Source: Hyalella azteca (lineage: Eukaryota; Arthropoda; Malacostraca; Amphipoda; Hyalellidae). From it: a DNA stretch of 64,000 bases. The notes beneath the pieces are model-generated. The model worked only from the letters and a program-made list of their open reading frames with translations, made no database searches and was not told where the DNA came from. The translations under genes and the position numbers were made by a program. The stretch spans positions 62,001 to 126,000 of the forward strand of contig NW_025942174.1 of NCBI RefSeq assembly GCF_000764305.2. Direction: 5' to 3'. How positions within the stretch are numbered: the stretch's first letter is position 1; each line of letters starts with the position of its first letter. This document shows positions 24,201 to 33,875 of the stretch, piece after piece.

Positions 24201-27200
24201 CGTAGCAAAGTATGTGATTAAGAACACCATTTTTCATATTTGGACGTACAAGAAACTTCCACAATGCTGCGTTGTAAGATTTGCTTCAAGCTCAATCAAC
24301 ACAATTATTCTAGCTGTTCTATTATATTTTTATGAATTTAATGTATTTTTTTAATACGTCTTTTTTGTCGAAATATTCATAATCCAGAACAGGATATAGT
24401 TATGGCTTTTGATATCTATTAATAAAATTTGGATTGCAATTTGTGCAGGTACCTCAGAGCGGTCACTGTCGTCTGGACATCCCCCGCACCGAGGTGTTCG
24501 AAGAGTCGTTCCGCCAGATTAGCAAATTACGGCCAAAGGACCTCAAGAAGAGACTCATGGTTAAATTCCGTGGGGAGGAAGGGCTGGATTACGGAGGCAT
24601 TGCGCGAGAGTGGCTGTATCTGCTGAGTCATGAAATGCTCAACCCATACTACGGTCTGTTCCAGTACTCCAGGGATGATATTTACACTCTTCAGATCAAC
24701 CCTGACTCCAATGTGAACCCAGTAAGTGGGGATTGCCTATTCATTGTTTTTTTTCTGTGTTTAACCTATGCTGCTGTTGAACATAATTCCTGAACATTTC
24801 TGTCCTACTAGGTATGCTATTTTTTACTATTTTTTTGTATTTATTGTAATATTTCAAAGTAAACTTAAATTTTATTTCGAATTGTTCACGCTCCTGATTT
24901 CCGAATTTGATTGCAGGAGCACTTGGCGTATTTTTATTTCGTTGGCCGCGTCATTGGACTGGCCGTGTTCCATGGTCACTATATCGACGGCGGCTTCGCG
25001 ATGCCTTTCTACAAGATGCTGCTGAACAAGCCTATCGTCCTTGAAGACATAGAGGCTGTTGATCCTGATCTCTACAGCTCACTCAACTGGATGCTGTGCG
25101 TTGTAGTTTTCACTTTCATTGCGTGTTTTTTTATCTTTTATCACAGTTGCAGTTTCATTTTACTTTTGATTGCTTCAAAGCTAAAGGTTTCATGCTCGAC
25201 TCCTAAAATCGCGACGCAAAAACTTGTTATTTAGATATAATAATTGCTTCTCTGGATTGTTAATATTTCTGTATTGAGCACATTCAGCCCACGCTGAAAT
25301 ATTTGTCTGATCTTCAAGTGCATAGTTCCTATTAAAAATAATTGTGTTTTTGACTACCTACACCCATTATTATGGTAGAACTACTTTAAAATCACTAGAA
25401 GATAAACACGTTTTTTTTTTTTATTGCAGCTGCAACGACATCACGGACGTGATGGACAGCACAACGTTCACCGTGGAGCACGACAGGTTCGGGGTCCTGC
25501 AGCGGAAAGAGCTCAAACCGGGAGGCTCGAAAATATTCCTCACTGAAGACAACAAAAAAGAATACGTTAAACTTTACGTCAATTTCCGCTTCATGCAGGT
25601 ATGTGCTTTTACAAGTATTTAAATACTTCTGTTGATGCAATAAAGTTATGTGTGAACTAGTGGTAGGGCACTGCTAGAAATTTAGCCTGTTCCTTTTGGC
25701 TAATTTAATTTTTGTCAAGGAAAAACTCGAATATTATAAAAACTTGCTATTAATACGTTCATTGTCGCATTCTGGCGCCGTTTTTTTATATGATTTTTTG
25801 AAGCTTGAAAATAAATAAGGGTGTGCATTATAATGGGTGGGGTACAGCTGCCGTGTTGAATGTTATCTATGTTATCTCTGTACACAGGGCATTGAGAGCC
25901 AGTTTTGAAGCTTGTTTCTTCAATGTTATCTCTGTACACAGGGCATCAAGTGCCAGTTTGAAGCCCCCTTCTTCAATGTTATCTCTGTACACAGGGCATC
26001 GAGCGCCAGTTCTGAAGCTTGCTTCTTCAATCTTATCTCTGTACACAGGGCATCGAGCGCCAATTCAATGTTATCTCTGTACACAGGGCATCGAGCGCCA
26101 GTTCTGAAGCTTCCTTCTTCAATGTTATCTCTGTACACAGGGCATCGAGCGCCAGTTCACGATACTGCAGAAGGGCTTCACGGAGCTGGTATCTCAGGAG
26201 CTGTTGGCGCCTTTTGACGAGCGGGAACTTGAGCTAATCATCGGTGGACTCGGCAAGATTGACGTCGAGGACTGGAAAGCTAACACCAGACTAAAGGTTC
26301 GTTGTTGGCAACAGTTCACCAATATCGACTAATTTAATAAAGTTGGCTTAACTGGAAAAATTAAACCATCAAATTTTTTAAGCGAGGTTGTCTAACTAAT
26401 TGCTGTTGACTGGAAAATACAACAACAATAGAACTTCAACGACTCCTTGTACTTGCTTGACAATACTGTTATATACAAATAAAAATCATAGCAGTCTTAG
26501 TTCATATTATCACATTCCTTCTCTACTATATTATACTACGTCTGTTCTGAATGCTTCAATAACACTTCTGAAGCTTTAGTAACCACAAAACCTGCCCTTA
26601 TTTCCAAGATCTTCTTCCATGTTCAATTAACCTCTTTTCTTGCTCGGCAACCTTCATTCTTTATGCTTGACTTAACTTTCATTATTTATTTACCTACATA
26701 TTCAGTTTAAGCTCTTTATTTTCTTATGCAGTTATTTCAATCGCTTTTCGTTGAATGATTACCAATCTTGACAAAATAACTCCAGCAATTTGTGGATTTA
26801 ACGATAGACCCCTCTTCGAATTCCGTTGCCTATTGTTATTGTGTGTACCAAACCATGATTTAGAGTTTGTCCCGTTGCAGCACTGCACCGCAGACACCCC
26901 CATCGTGATCTGTTGTCATAGTGTGTACCAAATCTTGACTAGAGTTTTTCCCGTTGCAGCACTGCACCGCAGACACCCCCATCGTGATCTGTTGTCATAG
27001 TGTGTACCAAATCTTGACTAGAGTTTTTCCCGTTGTAGCACTGCACCGCAGACACCCCCATCGTGATCTGGTTCTGGCAGATCGTCGAGCGCTACACCGA
27101 GGAGATGAGAGCCCGTCTACTGCAGTTCGTCACAGGCTCTTCTCGGTGAGCGTCTTCACACCTTAAAGCTTCAGCAATCAATTTATTCGATGCTGTGTTT

Positions 27201-28331
27201 TCTATGCCGCTATTTTTACTATCGACATTGTTACATTTAACACGCTGACTACGATTGCTTCATCTTGTACTATTATTTCATTTTTAGTACCGTTTTTAAA
27301 CAAGTTTGCTAGACGGTCATTTTTTCCGGACAAATTCCGTGATTTATTTTTTCTCAATTGCGTTGGCCGGCTAAAATTTATGATAGCGGTACTTCCTAAT
27401 TAAAGTTTAAATACTGCAAAAAGAAAATAAATGGAACTGGAAAAAAGAAAATAAATGGAATGGAATTATAGTGGAACCTACAAATAAAGTAGTATATTTT
27501 TAGTTATCGGTCTTTTTGGCCTTTTTTGTTCTCGGATTTGCCAATTTTAGGCAACCTGAATTATTTACCACTACGTCGTGGAGAAATACATTTCGTGGTA
27601 CGCATATGTACCACTTCGTAGTCAACGTGTTAAAGAAAATTACTTGATTTCAAGTGTCAATTTTCTGACTCCTCTTTCTATAAGTTATTAAACGAAAGAT
27701 AGTTATAGTTTTTGCAAACAAAGCTAATTGCATTTCGCTGAGGAATGGAGTTAAAAAATTCTCATTTGTTTTATTACCAGCATTCATCAAATAGGAGGCT
27801 TTTTCCTGTTGTTTCTTGATACCATTCCTGATGTACTATCCTGCTTTGAAGTGTCGTATTTGCCACTAATCTAATCTAATCGAATTGGGTACAGCGTTCC
27901 GCTGCAAGGGTTCAAAGCTCTACAGGGCTCCACTGGAGCTACAGGACCACGCTTGTTCACCATTCACCTCATTGATGCCAATAAAGGTAATATTTCACCT
28001 ATTTTACAAAATTAATTATTACATACATTTTAAAATATAAATATATTTACTTGAATTTTATGTCGATGTTGCTAATTCACAAATGTACTTGCTTCCTGAT
28101 ACATGTTAATCGACTTTCTTTCTGATCTTGAAAACGTTTATTCATTTTTTGTGCAAATTCAAGTCATAGAATAGGTAGTTTTCTAAAATGACGATGAACT
28201 GTGCAGAAAACTTGCCGAAGGCCCACACGTGTTTCAATCGCATCGACATCCCTGCATACGAGAGCTTCTCGAAGATGTATGAGAAACTGACGCAGGCCGT
28301 CGAAGAAACCTGTGGCTTTGCTGTCGAATGA
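18131..28331 (+). CDS. Smurf: SMURF-type HECT E3 ubiquitin ligase (5' partial, 14 exons)
   Basis: Joined exons 18131-18267, 18616-18806, 19494-19600, 20918-21073, 21930-22162, 22585-22834, 23045-23861, 24449-24721, 24917-25095, 25430-25598, 26141-26296, 27039-27145, 27895-27986 and 28207-28331 encode 997 residues plus a stop, all with GT-AG introns and consistent phases. Order: C2 C-terminal part, WW1 (~111-145), WW2 (~270-305), WW3 (~314-348), a Ser/Thr/Asn/Pro linker (~360-610), HECT (~640-997). The catalytic Cys is in AHTCFNRID (TGT 28230-28232). The protein ends CGFAVE like vertebrate SMURFs. Family role: SMURFs bind PY motifs of Smads and, via inhibitory Smads, BMP/TGF-beta receptors and target them for degradation. 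The C2 domain binds membrane lipid. The WW1 form (GWEERRT) and overall size resemble Drosophila Smurf and vertebrate SMURF2. Missing: roughly the first 70-80 residues of C2. Confidence 0.95.
18616..18806 (+). CDS. Smurf: Smurf exon 2: end of C2 and linker
   Basis: The split Tyr codon restores 'DTGYQRLEL', a SMURF hallmark. [13 protein letters not shown] follows, then a poly-Ala stretch from a GCT/GCC run. It ends DLPE before GTAATA, in phase 0. Confidence 0.93.
19494..19600 (+). CDS. Smurf: Smurf exon 3: WW domain 1
   Basis: Encodes [17 protein letters not shown] and NRTTHWERP, a canonical WW domain with both Trp residues and the terminal Pro, resembling WW1 of SMURF2. The donor GTAAGC at 19601 lies inside a 95-bp tandem duplication, so a second identical donor sits at 19696. 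Confidence 0.93.
19579..19763 (+). repeat. 95-bp tandem duplication over the exon 3 donor
   Basis: Two near-identical units start at 19579 and 19674. Each holds the last ~22 bp of exon 3, the GTAAGC donor and ~70 bp of intron. The copies differ by only a few bases. The end of unit 1 (…ATAGTGCAG) is an acceptor-like site, so a 28-nt pseudo-exon is possible at 19668-19695. Confidence 0.9.
19885..20385 (+). repeat. ~250-bp intronic tandem duplication
   Basis: Two diverged copies in Smurf intron 3. Shared blocks include TTTCTGATGATTAAC (19933 and 20178), CACCCTGTTTTCGACTA, and TTTAATCAGTGTGCAATTCC followed by CCATTGGGTTGTAAGACT. No splice sites of known exons are included. Confidence 0.85.
20918..21073 (+). 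CDS. Smurf: Smurf exon 4: low-complexity linker, frame-neutral cassette
   Basis: A GC-rich 156-bp island bounded by TGTGCAG and GTCGGT. It fits the open split codons on both sides (2+1 nt at the start, 2+1 at the end) and encodes a Ser/Ala/Pro linker with no domain. Since it is 52 codons long with matching phases, exon 3 can also join exon 5 in frame without it. The call rests on phase, composition and splice sites, not on family similarity. Confidence 0.7.
21079..21168 (+). repeat. ~35-bp three-copy intronic repeat after exon 4
   Basis: TTTTATGC(A/C)TACAAAATT occurs at 21079, 21114 and 21148, starting a few bases after the exon 4 donor. Confidence 0.75.
21930..22162 (+). CDS. Smurf: Smurf exon 5: linker and start of WW2
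   Basis: Encodes a Gly/Ser/His-rich linker, then [16 protein letters not shown] and DLPAHY, matching the 'RHRNYMSRTHLH..DLPEGY' block of vertebrate SMURFs just before the WW2 core. Ends before GTGAGA, leaving one base of the next codon. Confidence 0.92.
22585..22834 (+). CDS. Smurf: Smurf exon 6: WW2 and WW3
   Basis: WW2: [17 protein letters not shown] and STWHDPR. As in other SMURFs the first Trp is replaced (HYE here, GYE in vertebrates). WW3: [17 protein letters not shown] and [10 protein letters not shown], with Phe at the second Trp position, again as in the family. These two are the SMURF domains known to bind PY motifs in Smads. Confidence 0.95.
23045..23861 (+). CDS. Smurf: Smurf exon 7: long Ser/Thr/Asn/Pro linker
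   Basis: An 817-bp exon, the largest in the gene. It holds poly-Ser/Thr/Asn runs (AGT, ACC, AAT codons) and many Pro, and then a conserved end, [17 protein letters not shown], matching 'YERDLVQKLKVLRHELS' just before the HECT region of vertebrate SMURFs. The linker is much longer than in vertebrates and looks disordered. It ends TGTCAA before GTCAGT. Confidence 0.9.
24449..24721 (+). CDS. Smurf: Smurf exon 8: start of HECT N-lobe
   Basis: Encodes [46 protein letters not shown] and [10 protein letters not shown], nearly identical to vertebrate SMURFs. Exactly 91 codons, phase 0 on both sides. Confidence 0.96.
24917..25095 (+). CDS. Smurf: Smurf exon 9: HECT N-lobe
   Basis: Encodes [20 protein letters not shown] and [16 protein letters not shown]-lobe blocks. 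The donor GTGCGT follows ATGCT; the split Leu codon is completed by the next exon. Confidence 0.95.
25430..25598 (+). CDS. Smurf: Smurf exon 10: HECT middle
   Basis: Encodes the segment from NDITDVMD through ELKPGG and [19 protein letters not shown], matching 'ELKPNG..VTEENKKEYVRLYVNWRFM' of the family. Ends CAG before GTATGT. Confidence 0.95.
25871..26157 (+). repeat. Six-copy ~54-bp tandem array carrying the exon 11 acceptor
   Basis: Units start at 25871, 25925, 25978, 26032, 26070 and 26124 (spacings 54, 53, 54, 38, 54). Each contains CTCTGTACACAG followed by GGCAT(C/T) and the first ~17 bases of exon 11. Candidate acceptors fall before 25888, 25942, 25995, 26049, 26087 and 26141. Only the last joins the HECT frame. 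Confidence 0.95.
26141..26296 (+). CDS. Smurf: Smurf exon 11: HECT, after a six-copy acceptor array
   Basis: Encodes [17 protein letters not shown], KELxLIIGGL-type sequence ([10 protein letters not shown]) and [12 protein letters not shown]. Of six tandem acceptor copies upstream, only the last runs on in the HECT frame. 52 codons, phase 0 on both sides. Confidence 0.94.
26841..27070 (+). repeat. Three-copy 79-bp tandem array carrying the exon 12 acceptor
   Basis: Each unit holds GTGTGTACCAAA, a CCCGTTG(C/T)AG acceptor and the first ~32 bases of exon 12. Exon-like starts lie at 26881, 26960 and 27039, exactly 79 bp apart. Both spare copies are out of frame with the HECT reading. Confidence 0.95.
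27039..27145 (+). CDS. Smurf: Smurf exon 12: HECT, after a three-copy acceptor array
   Basis: Encodes [20 protein letters not shown] and [12 protein letters not shown]. It uses the third of three tandem acceptors, GTTGTAG, whereas the two upstream copies end in CAG. The split Arg codon is completed by exon 13. Confidence 0.93.
27241..27629 (+). mobile_element. TTAA-flanked MITE, copy 1 (in Smurf intron 12)
   Basis: 389 bp with inverted ends CACGCTGACTACGA and TCGTAGTCAACGTG, bounded on both sides by TTAA (27237-27240, 27630-27633). Non-coding and AT-rich. A TTAA target duplication is the hallmark of piggyBac-type insertion. The same family occurs at 35152, 44017 and 58410. Confidence 0.85.
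27895..27986 (+). CDS. Smurf: Smurf exon 13: HECT C-lobe
   Basis: Encodes [20 protein letters not shown] and [10 protein letters not shown], the conserved block before the catalytic loop. Confidence 0.96.
28207..28331 (+). CDS. Smurf: Smurf exon 14: catalytic Cys and stop
   Basis: Encodes [19 protein letters not shown] and ends EETCGFAVE then TGA (28329-28331). The Cys of AHTCFN is the thioester-forming residue of HECT ligases. Confidence 0.96.
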
Positions 28332-29600
28332 TGCAATTATTTGGTCTTCACCTCGAGTTCTGCCAGTCTTTTTGTTGATTTTAAGGTCTTCCATCTGGAT
28401 CTTGAGGTCTTCTGTATTGATCTAACTGTCTAGTTTTTTGGTCTTCCACCTTGATCTTGAAGTCTTCTGTATTTATCCTAGAGCCTCGAGTCGTGTTCGT
28501 CGAGTCCACTATGTACATCACAGGGTATCCATTCTGTTTTTCAGGGCCCTGGATCTTCAGAATTTTTACTTGAAATATTTATTAATTATAGTATACCCCA
28601 GTCTATCATTTAGTATGATCATTTCTATCATTCTATCGTCTGCTTTTGTTTTGCAATTTTGTTATCGTCACTGAACTTGAAACCATCAGCGTGATCTTCA
28701 AGTTTTTAATTTTTACGTTGGCAATGCTAGTGTTGATTTTAAGTTGGCCGTTTTGATTATAGGTATTTTCTTCATTGTTTTTAATAGCAGAGCATTTCTT
28801 ACAATTTGCTTACCTTTTTCAAGACTCAATTTATTCCAGTATCTTCAGAAAGATTTTATCTTAAATTTCGTTTTCCGCATCATTTATGTTGAGTTTACTT
28901 CATGCCTACCTTCCGATAATTTTTTCAGCATTTTTTCGTGGATTCCGTATGAACTGACGATGATGTAGTGTGACTTAGATCTGATTTTTCTAGTTTGACA
29001 TCTTTTTCTGGTGAAAAAGTCCTTTTTATGTTATGAAAGATGCTGTATGTGTTGATATTTCTTTATTAAGTGTTCCTTATTTAATAATGTGCACTCGCTG
29101 AATGCTTGATTTCTCTCAGTTGTGACCCGTCATTGACGCATGATTCTCATTCATACTCATGTTCCTTGTGACTGAAAATGTGCGTCGGTTAACGACGAAC
29201 CTTTGCTGTGTTCAATATAACGAGATTCATGTATATACAGTGAATAAATGTTTCAGTTATTGAGACGATGATGTAATGAAAAATTGTTCTAATTTGAAAA
29301 TGTTTTGAAGGTGGTATTATGTATATTATCTGACCAATCGACCGTAAAATTGCTTCAAAGTCTAATTATTTTCCATCTCTGTATTGATCTTGCCTGATTT
29401 CACGCTTTGGCTGATTTGTTTTCATTTGGAGGTACGTAGTAAAAATTTTCATCCATTGATTATAGTTTTATTGTAGCGGTGAGAACTTTTCCGCTTAACA
29501 TTGATTCCGAATGAAGAATGACATTGTCATTCTTTTTGAATTTGCATGTGTTACGTTAGGATGTCAAATAAAGAAAGTCGCGTCTGGACTATACTTAATT
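28332..29600 (+). other. Probable Smurf 3' untranslated region
   Basis: No gene seen after the Smurf stop. AATAAA signals at 29243-29248 and 29567-29572 could end the transcript. Near 28340-28480 a motif like 'GGTCTTCCA(C/T)CTTGATCTTGA' recurs three times in diverged form. Confidence 0.5.
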
Positions 29601-32600
29601 TATGGTTGAACAAAACACTTGATGTCTGTAGAAAGACATTATCATGAATGGCTATTGAAGACTACGACCAATTGTCACCTTTTTATTAGGAACCTTGCGG
29701 ACCTCTTGTTAACTTTGAAAACAGAGTTTGTGTCCATATCTATCCTGAAGCTTTGTCACTTGAAAGTTTATTGTCTGTTAACCTAACTAGAATCAGCAAC
29801 AAATTTTAACAGTATATCGTTCGCTTCTGTTAATGGGATTTGCTTCCATGTGTTGTGGTTTAGTGGATGATTGTGGTAATCGATCTTCCTTCTATTGAAT
29901 CTCGTGAATTCTGCTCCAGTTGCTCCAGTCGAACGGGATCAGACAATCATTCATTCTCCCAGTGGTGTCTTTATTCAACAGCCATGTGGTTCGCAATAAT
30001 GCAAATGGCTAAATGGGAATCTGTGTGAATGTACAAGGTAGTAACTCGTGATGCACTAGTATTTTCCTGGTTTAGCCGTAGTGCGTTCCACTGCCACCCC
30101 TTGCATTTATCCTATAAGTGCTTCTTAATTTCTAAGCGTGTTGTGAACCCGCCATGTCATGCTTGTGAGCACCTGCCTCAGGTTGATGGACATTGCTGTC
30201 AGTTATGCAGTCGAGTTTCCCTCTAAAACTTCGCTTGCAGCAACAAGCATTAATTTTTAGTGGAGTGTTTAACCTAGTAGTGTTTCTGATCAATGTTTTA
30301 CGCAAGTCAATGTATTATACCAACTCATATTGTGCCAAGCTTCTTCATGTGGAACGCTACTCTTAACACAACTTTTGTAGAAGTCAAATTTTCTTGACGC
30401 GGGATTTTTATACCAGAATGTATGTTGTAGTTGCGTATGCGCTGTGATGCGGCTTCTTGTTCTGACCATCTCCGTTTACCATAACATGCTCATCCCGTGC
30501 CTTTTTTTGGCTCAATTTATCGTTATATTCGTAATTGTGATGAACGTTGTAGCGAGTCAATTGTTTATGCTTCTTTCTCAATGTTAAAATTAATTATTAC
30601 CATCGCTACTCTTTTATACACATGTCTTCTCACGCACCACTGATGTCAGATACTGATGAGCAAAGTTGCCCTAGAGTTTAAAATATATCCTGAGAATACT
30701 TCAAAACCTTACCCTAAATATTTCTGGCATTTCTCAGGTATACATGGAAACATCATATTGCACGAGCCGAAATTTAGAACACACGAGTTTTTCACATGTG
30801 CCCGCTTTTGTCTCTATTCTTTACTTTGAGTTAGCAAGGCTCGTATAAATTATCGCCATCTCCTCGCTCACTTTAACTTTCGTAGACTTAGATAAAATTG
30901 AAACTGTATTTAGGATTATCCAACTAAAGACTGATCATGGAAACGACATTCTGGTCGAAGATTTTTTTTTTTTTCAATGTCGCTTGCCCTTTTGTTGCAT
31001 TTTCCTTGAAATATTTTAATTGACATGAGCTTATGTGCTATCAGTCAAGAATTAATTTAATATTTGTTGCTGTTTTAGAAAATTCAAGTTATTGACTTAC
31101 AAAACTGTGTATCCCATAATTAATTTCAGTCGAGTATCTTCATTTGTAATCATTTTTATTTATTAGTCATTCCATGTGACGTAGAGCAAGTTATATCACT
31201 ACGTGTTCCTTGAATATATTAAACTTAATTTCTAGCACCCGTGTTTCTCGCCATGATCTTCACGACTGTCCATTTATGTCTTTCTTAATTATTTTTCTAT
31301 ATATCTATGTACTCACCGTATATTTTAATCAGTGATTCGTCTGCGTATGAAGTTGAACTGTATTTGTGATACCTGGCGAAGTTTTCTCCAATGAAGAGCC
31401 AGGTTTTATTTTAAGTATGCAAGTGTTGTACATATCAGCCTGCCTATCCCGTGGGCTAGCCTCCCCTCCACTGCAGGAAAGTAGTCCCTGTGATGTGCGC
31501 ATTTTTCTATCAGTGCTTATGGTATTACACTAGCCAGTCATTTCCGACTTGTTATTCTCCTCTACCATCAAACTTGAACATTTATACAGCCTACCTTACA
31601 ACTATATTGGATCGGCGGATCTCGCTGAAGAAAATTGCCCATTCGTTTTGCTGGTGCCCTATAAAGCATAGTGCTTGTTCGGCCAGCTGAGCCAGCAGCT
31701 AAAAACTGCAGCACGACTTCATCGTAAAAATTTATAATGGAATAACCGCGCGGTCGCATGAAGCCCTAACTGTGGGTGCGAGTTTATTCTGCTATACTTG
31801 TTACGGTTGCGAAATTGTTCTCATCATAGATACGGAACTACGGTGATACAGTATTTTATGCAAAGTATTTGATGAACTCAAAATATTACTAGGTAGTACT
31901 CGAAATAAAATTGTGATCTTTGTCATATTTTTATCTTCCGTGTTGTTCCTGCTTTTTTGATTTCCTGGTTCCAACTTGAACAGACCTAACCAAACATATT
32001 TTCTAGAATTTAATTACGCAATGGAAAATATTTTATCCGGCTAGGCCTATTCATTAGGGGTCGGAGAACGCCTCTCTGTTAAAATAACCCACCGTGCACC
32101 ACTACCCACGCTGTAGCTGCCTGGTGGCAAGCGTCTCGTAAAACCTTTGGCTGCGTAAACGTTGACGAAAACAGCGCGTGCCACGCATCATCGCCAACTG
32201 CAATGTGCTCAAAGTAATTTATTTTTCAGTGTGGCTTTGAGGGCTGACCTACATGCATATTTAACCATATATAAACCAATGACTACATTTGCGAAAAAAA
32301 TATCGGGCGCATTGTTGAAAAAGTGTAACTACGGGTGTCGGGTATGTGATGTATTTTGGTATCCAACGGCTTACCTCGCGAGGGTTGCTACCGCTCTCAC
32401 AACTAAGCTCCTGATATGAGGCGAAAAGTTGCGATCAGTTCATGTCGACATTCTTCGGACGTGGGAATAATCGTTCATATACGGCTGAGTTATTTTCAGT
32501 TAATTCTTAATACCGACTTCGGTTGTTATTTGTTTTATTCGTAATTGTTAGCCAATTGCTTCAGTTAATTGTTGGACAATTATTGTTCATTGCTTCAGTC

Positions 32601-33308
32601 CTTTCATTTCTATGTATGCTAGAGCCTTGTGAAAAATTGATTCACAGATCCACCAAAATAAATGGAAATATTTGGAAACCATACCGGTCTATAACCGGTA
32701 TAGTTGTATATAAAACATGGTAAATATGCACATCTTTTGCCTTCACGATTGATGTTGTAGTTGGCCCCTAGTAAACTCTACTTCAATTGGTGACGGGTTC
32801 TTTCCTTTCATCTACGATTGACTAAGCACTATGCCGTACAGATGCTTGATATTAGATATTTCGGTCAGACAATGACTGTTCTATGCTCAAGATCTACCTA
32901 CCGGGTAGCCCATTTCATAATTGAGCATTTAACACAATATGAAATTTCCTGAATTCCTAAAATTGAAAAAGAACTTTCAAAACAGGAAGAAAGAATTATT
33001 AATTTATAAAATAGATTGAGGTCGAGTTCTATCATATCAATTAGATTTATATACTAGGAATTTTTTCGTCCGAGTTAGTCGATAATAATGAATGGAACTA
33101 AGAGTGAGTTGATTTTCCCCATACAGACAAAATCTACAAGAAAACTCAAATTTATCTGTCACTTCGATTCATCTATGATTATTCATAGTCAGAAGCCAAT
33201 ATTCGAAACAATTACATGAATATGAATATACGAAACGTTATGGATACTCATAACGAACTTTCATTATTTAATACATATACATTTTATAAGCTAATATATT
33301 AAATTATT
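29601..33308. other. Intergenic, no gene seen
   Basis: AT-rich sequence between Smurf and the Hsp70 cluster. Only short, unrelated open frames occur; I recognise no domain, RNA gene or transposon here. Confidence 0.45.
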
Positions 33309-33661
33309 CAGAGGTTTTGTTATGAAGTTTTCAACTTGAATTGGTCCGGAATCTAATAAATGATGAGGATTGCCCTGACGCACTTCAGATGAGGTCATTG
33401 ATTCCAAATTGCAACTGGAAATTCGAGATCGAATGTAACAACTTTTTCATGATAACTATTTAAATACAATAAAATAGTTATCCAACAGAGGTGATGTAAC
33501 TTAATTTTTAACTTGAATTGTTCCGGAATCTATTATGCGGCGAGGCTAGCCTTGACGCACGTTGAATGACGTCATTGATAGCGATTTGCACCTGGAAGTT
33601 TAAGCCTAAATTTAGCAAATTTTTAGGATAAATGTTTCAAAACTATCAAAAATTCATTGCG
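33309..33661. repeat. 177-bp two-copy tandem repeat upstream of the Hsc70 promoter
   Basis: Units start at 33309 and 33486 with CAGAGG. Both share AACTTGAATTG(G/T)TCCGGAAT, a CTGACGCAC/TTGACGCAC block and a GTCATTGAT block. The units are clearly diverged, so the duplication is old. Confidence 0.75.
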
Positions 33662-33742
33662 CTCTTATTCTCATATAAAAAATGTTTTCATTATATTACA
33701 AAGAGCCAGCCTAAACTAAAATAAATTAGTACTTGGCACAGA

Positions 33743-33875
33743 GAAAGTTCTAGAACAAGCGGACAGTGGATTGATCGCAGCGCGCTCACCGGCAGCAAGT
33801 CTATCCACTTCGAAACGCTGTGCTGGGCGGACGTGTTTCACATTTGTCTGTGATATCATTTCCACCTCGAATAAG
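33743..33875 (+). promoter_or_regulatory. Hsc70: Hsp70 gene A promoter region and untranslated first exon
   Basis: A perfect three-unit heat-shock element, GAAAGTTCTAGAA (GAAnnTTCnnGAA), spans 33743-33755. About 120 bp on, ATAAG precedes GTGAGT at 33876, a strong splice donor, so 33876-36116 would be a leader intron like that of many Hsc70 genes. I see no clear TATA box, and the transcription start is not fixed. Confidence 0.65.

Noticed and set aside
25805..26217. ~100-codon frames through the exon 11 acceptor array
   Set aside because: Arise because the ~54-bp unit is open in some frames; they do not match the HECT domain.
26755..27166. Repeated-peptide frames through the exon 12 acceptor array
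   Set aside because: By-product of the 79-bp unit read out of frame; the real exon starts at 27039.
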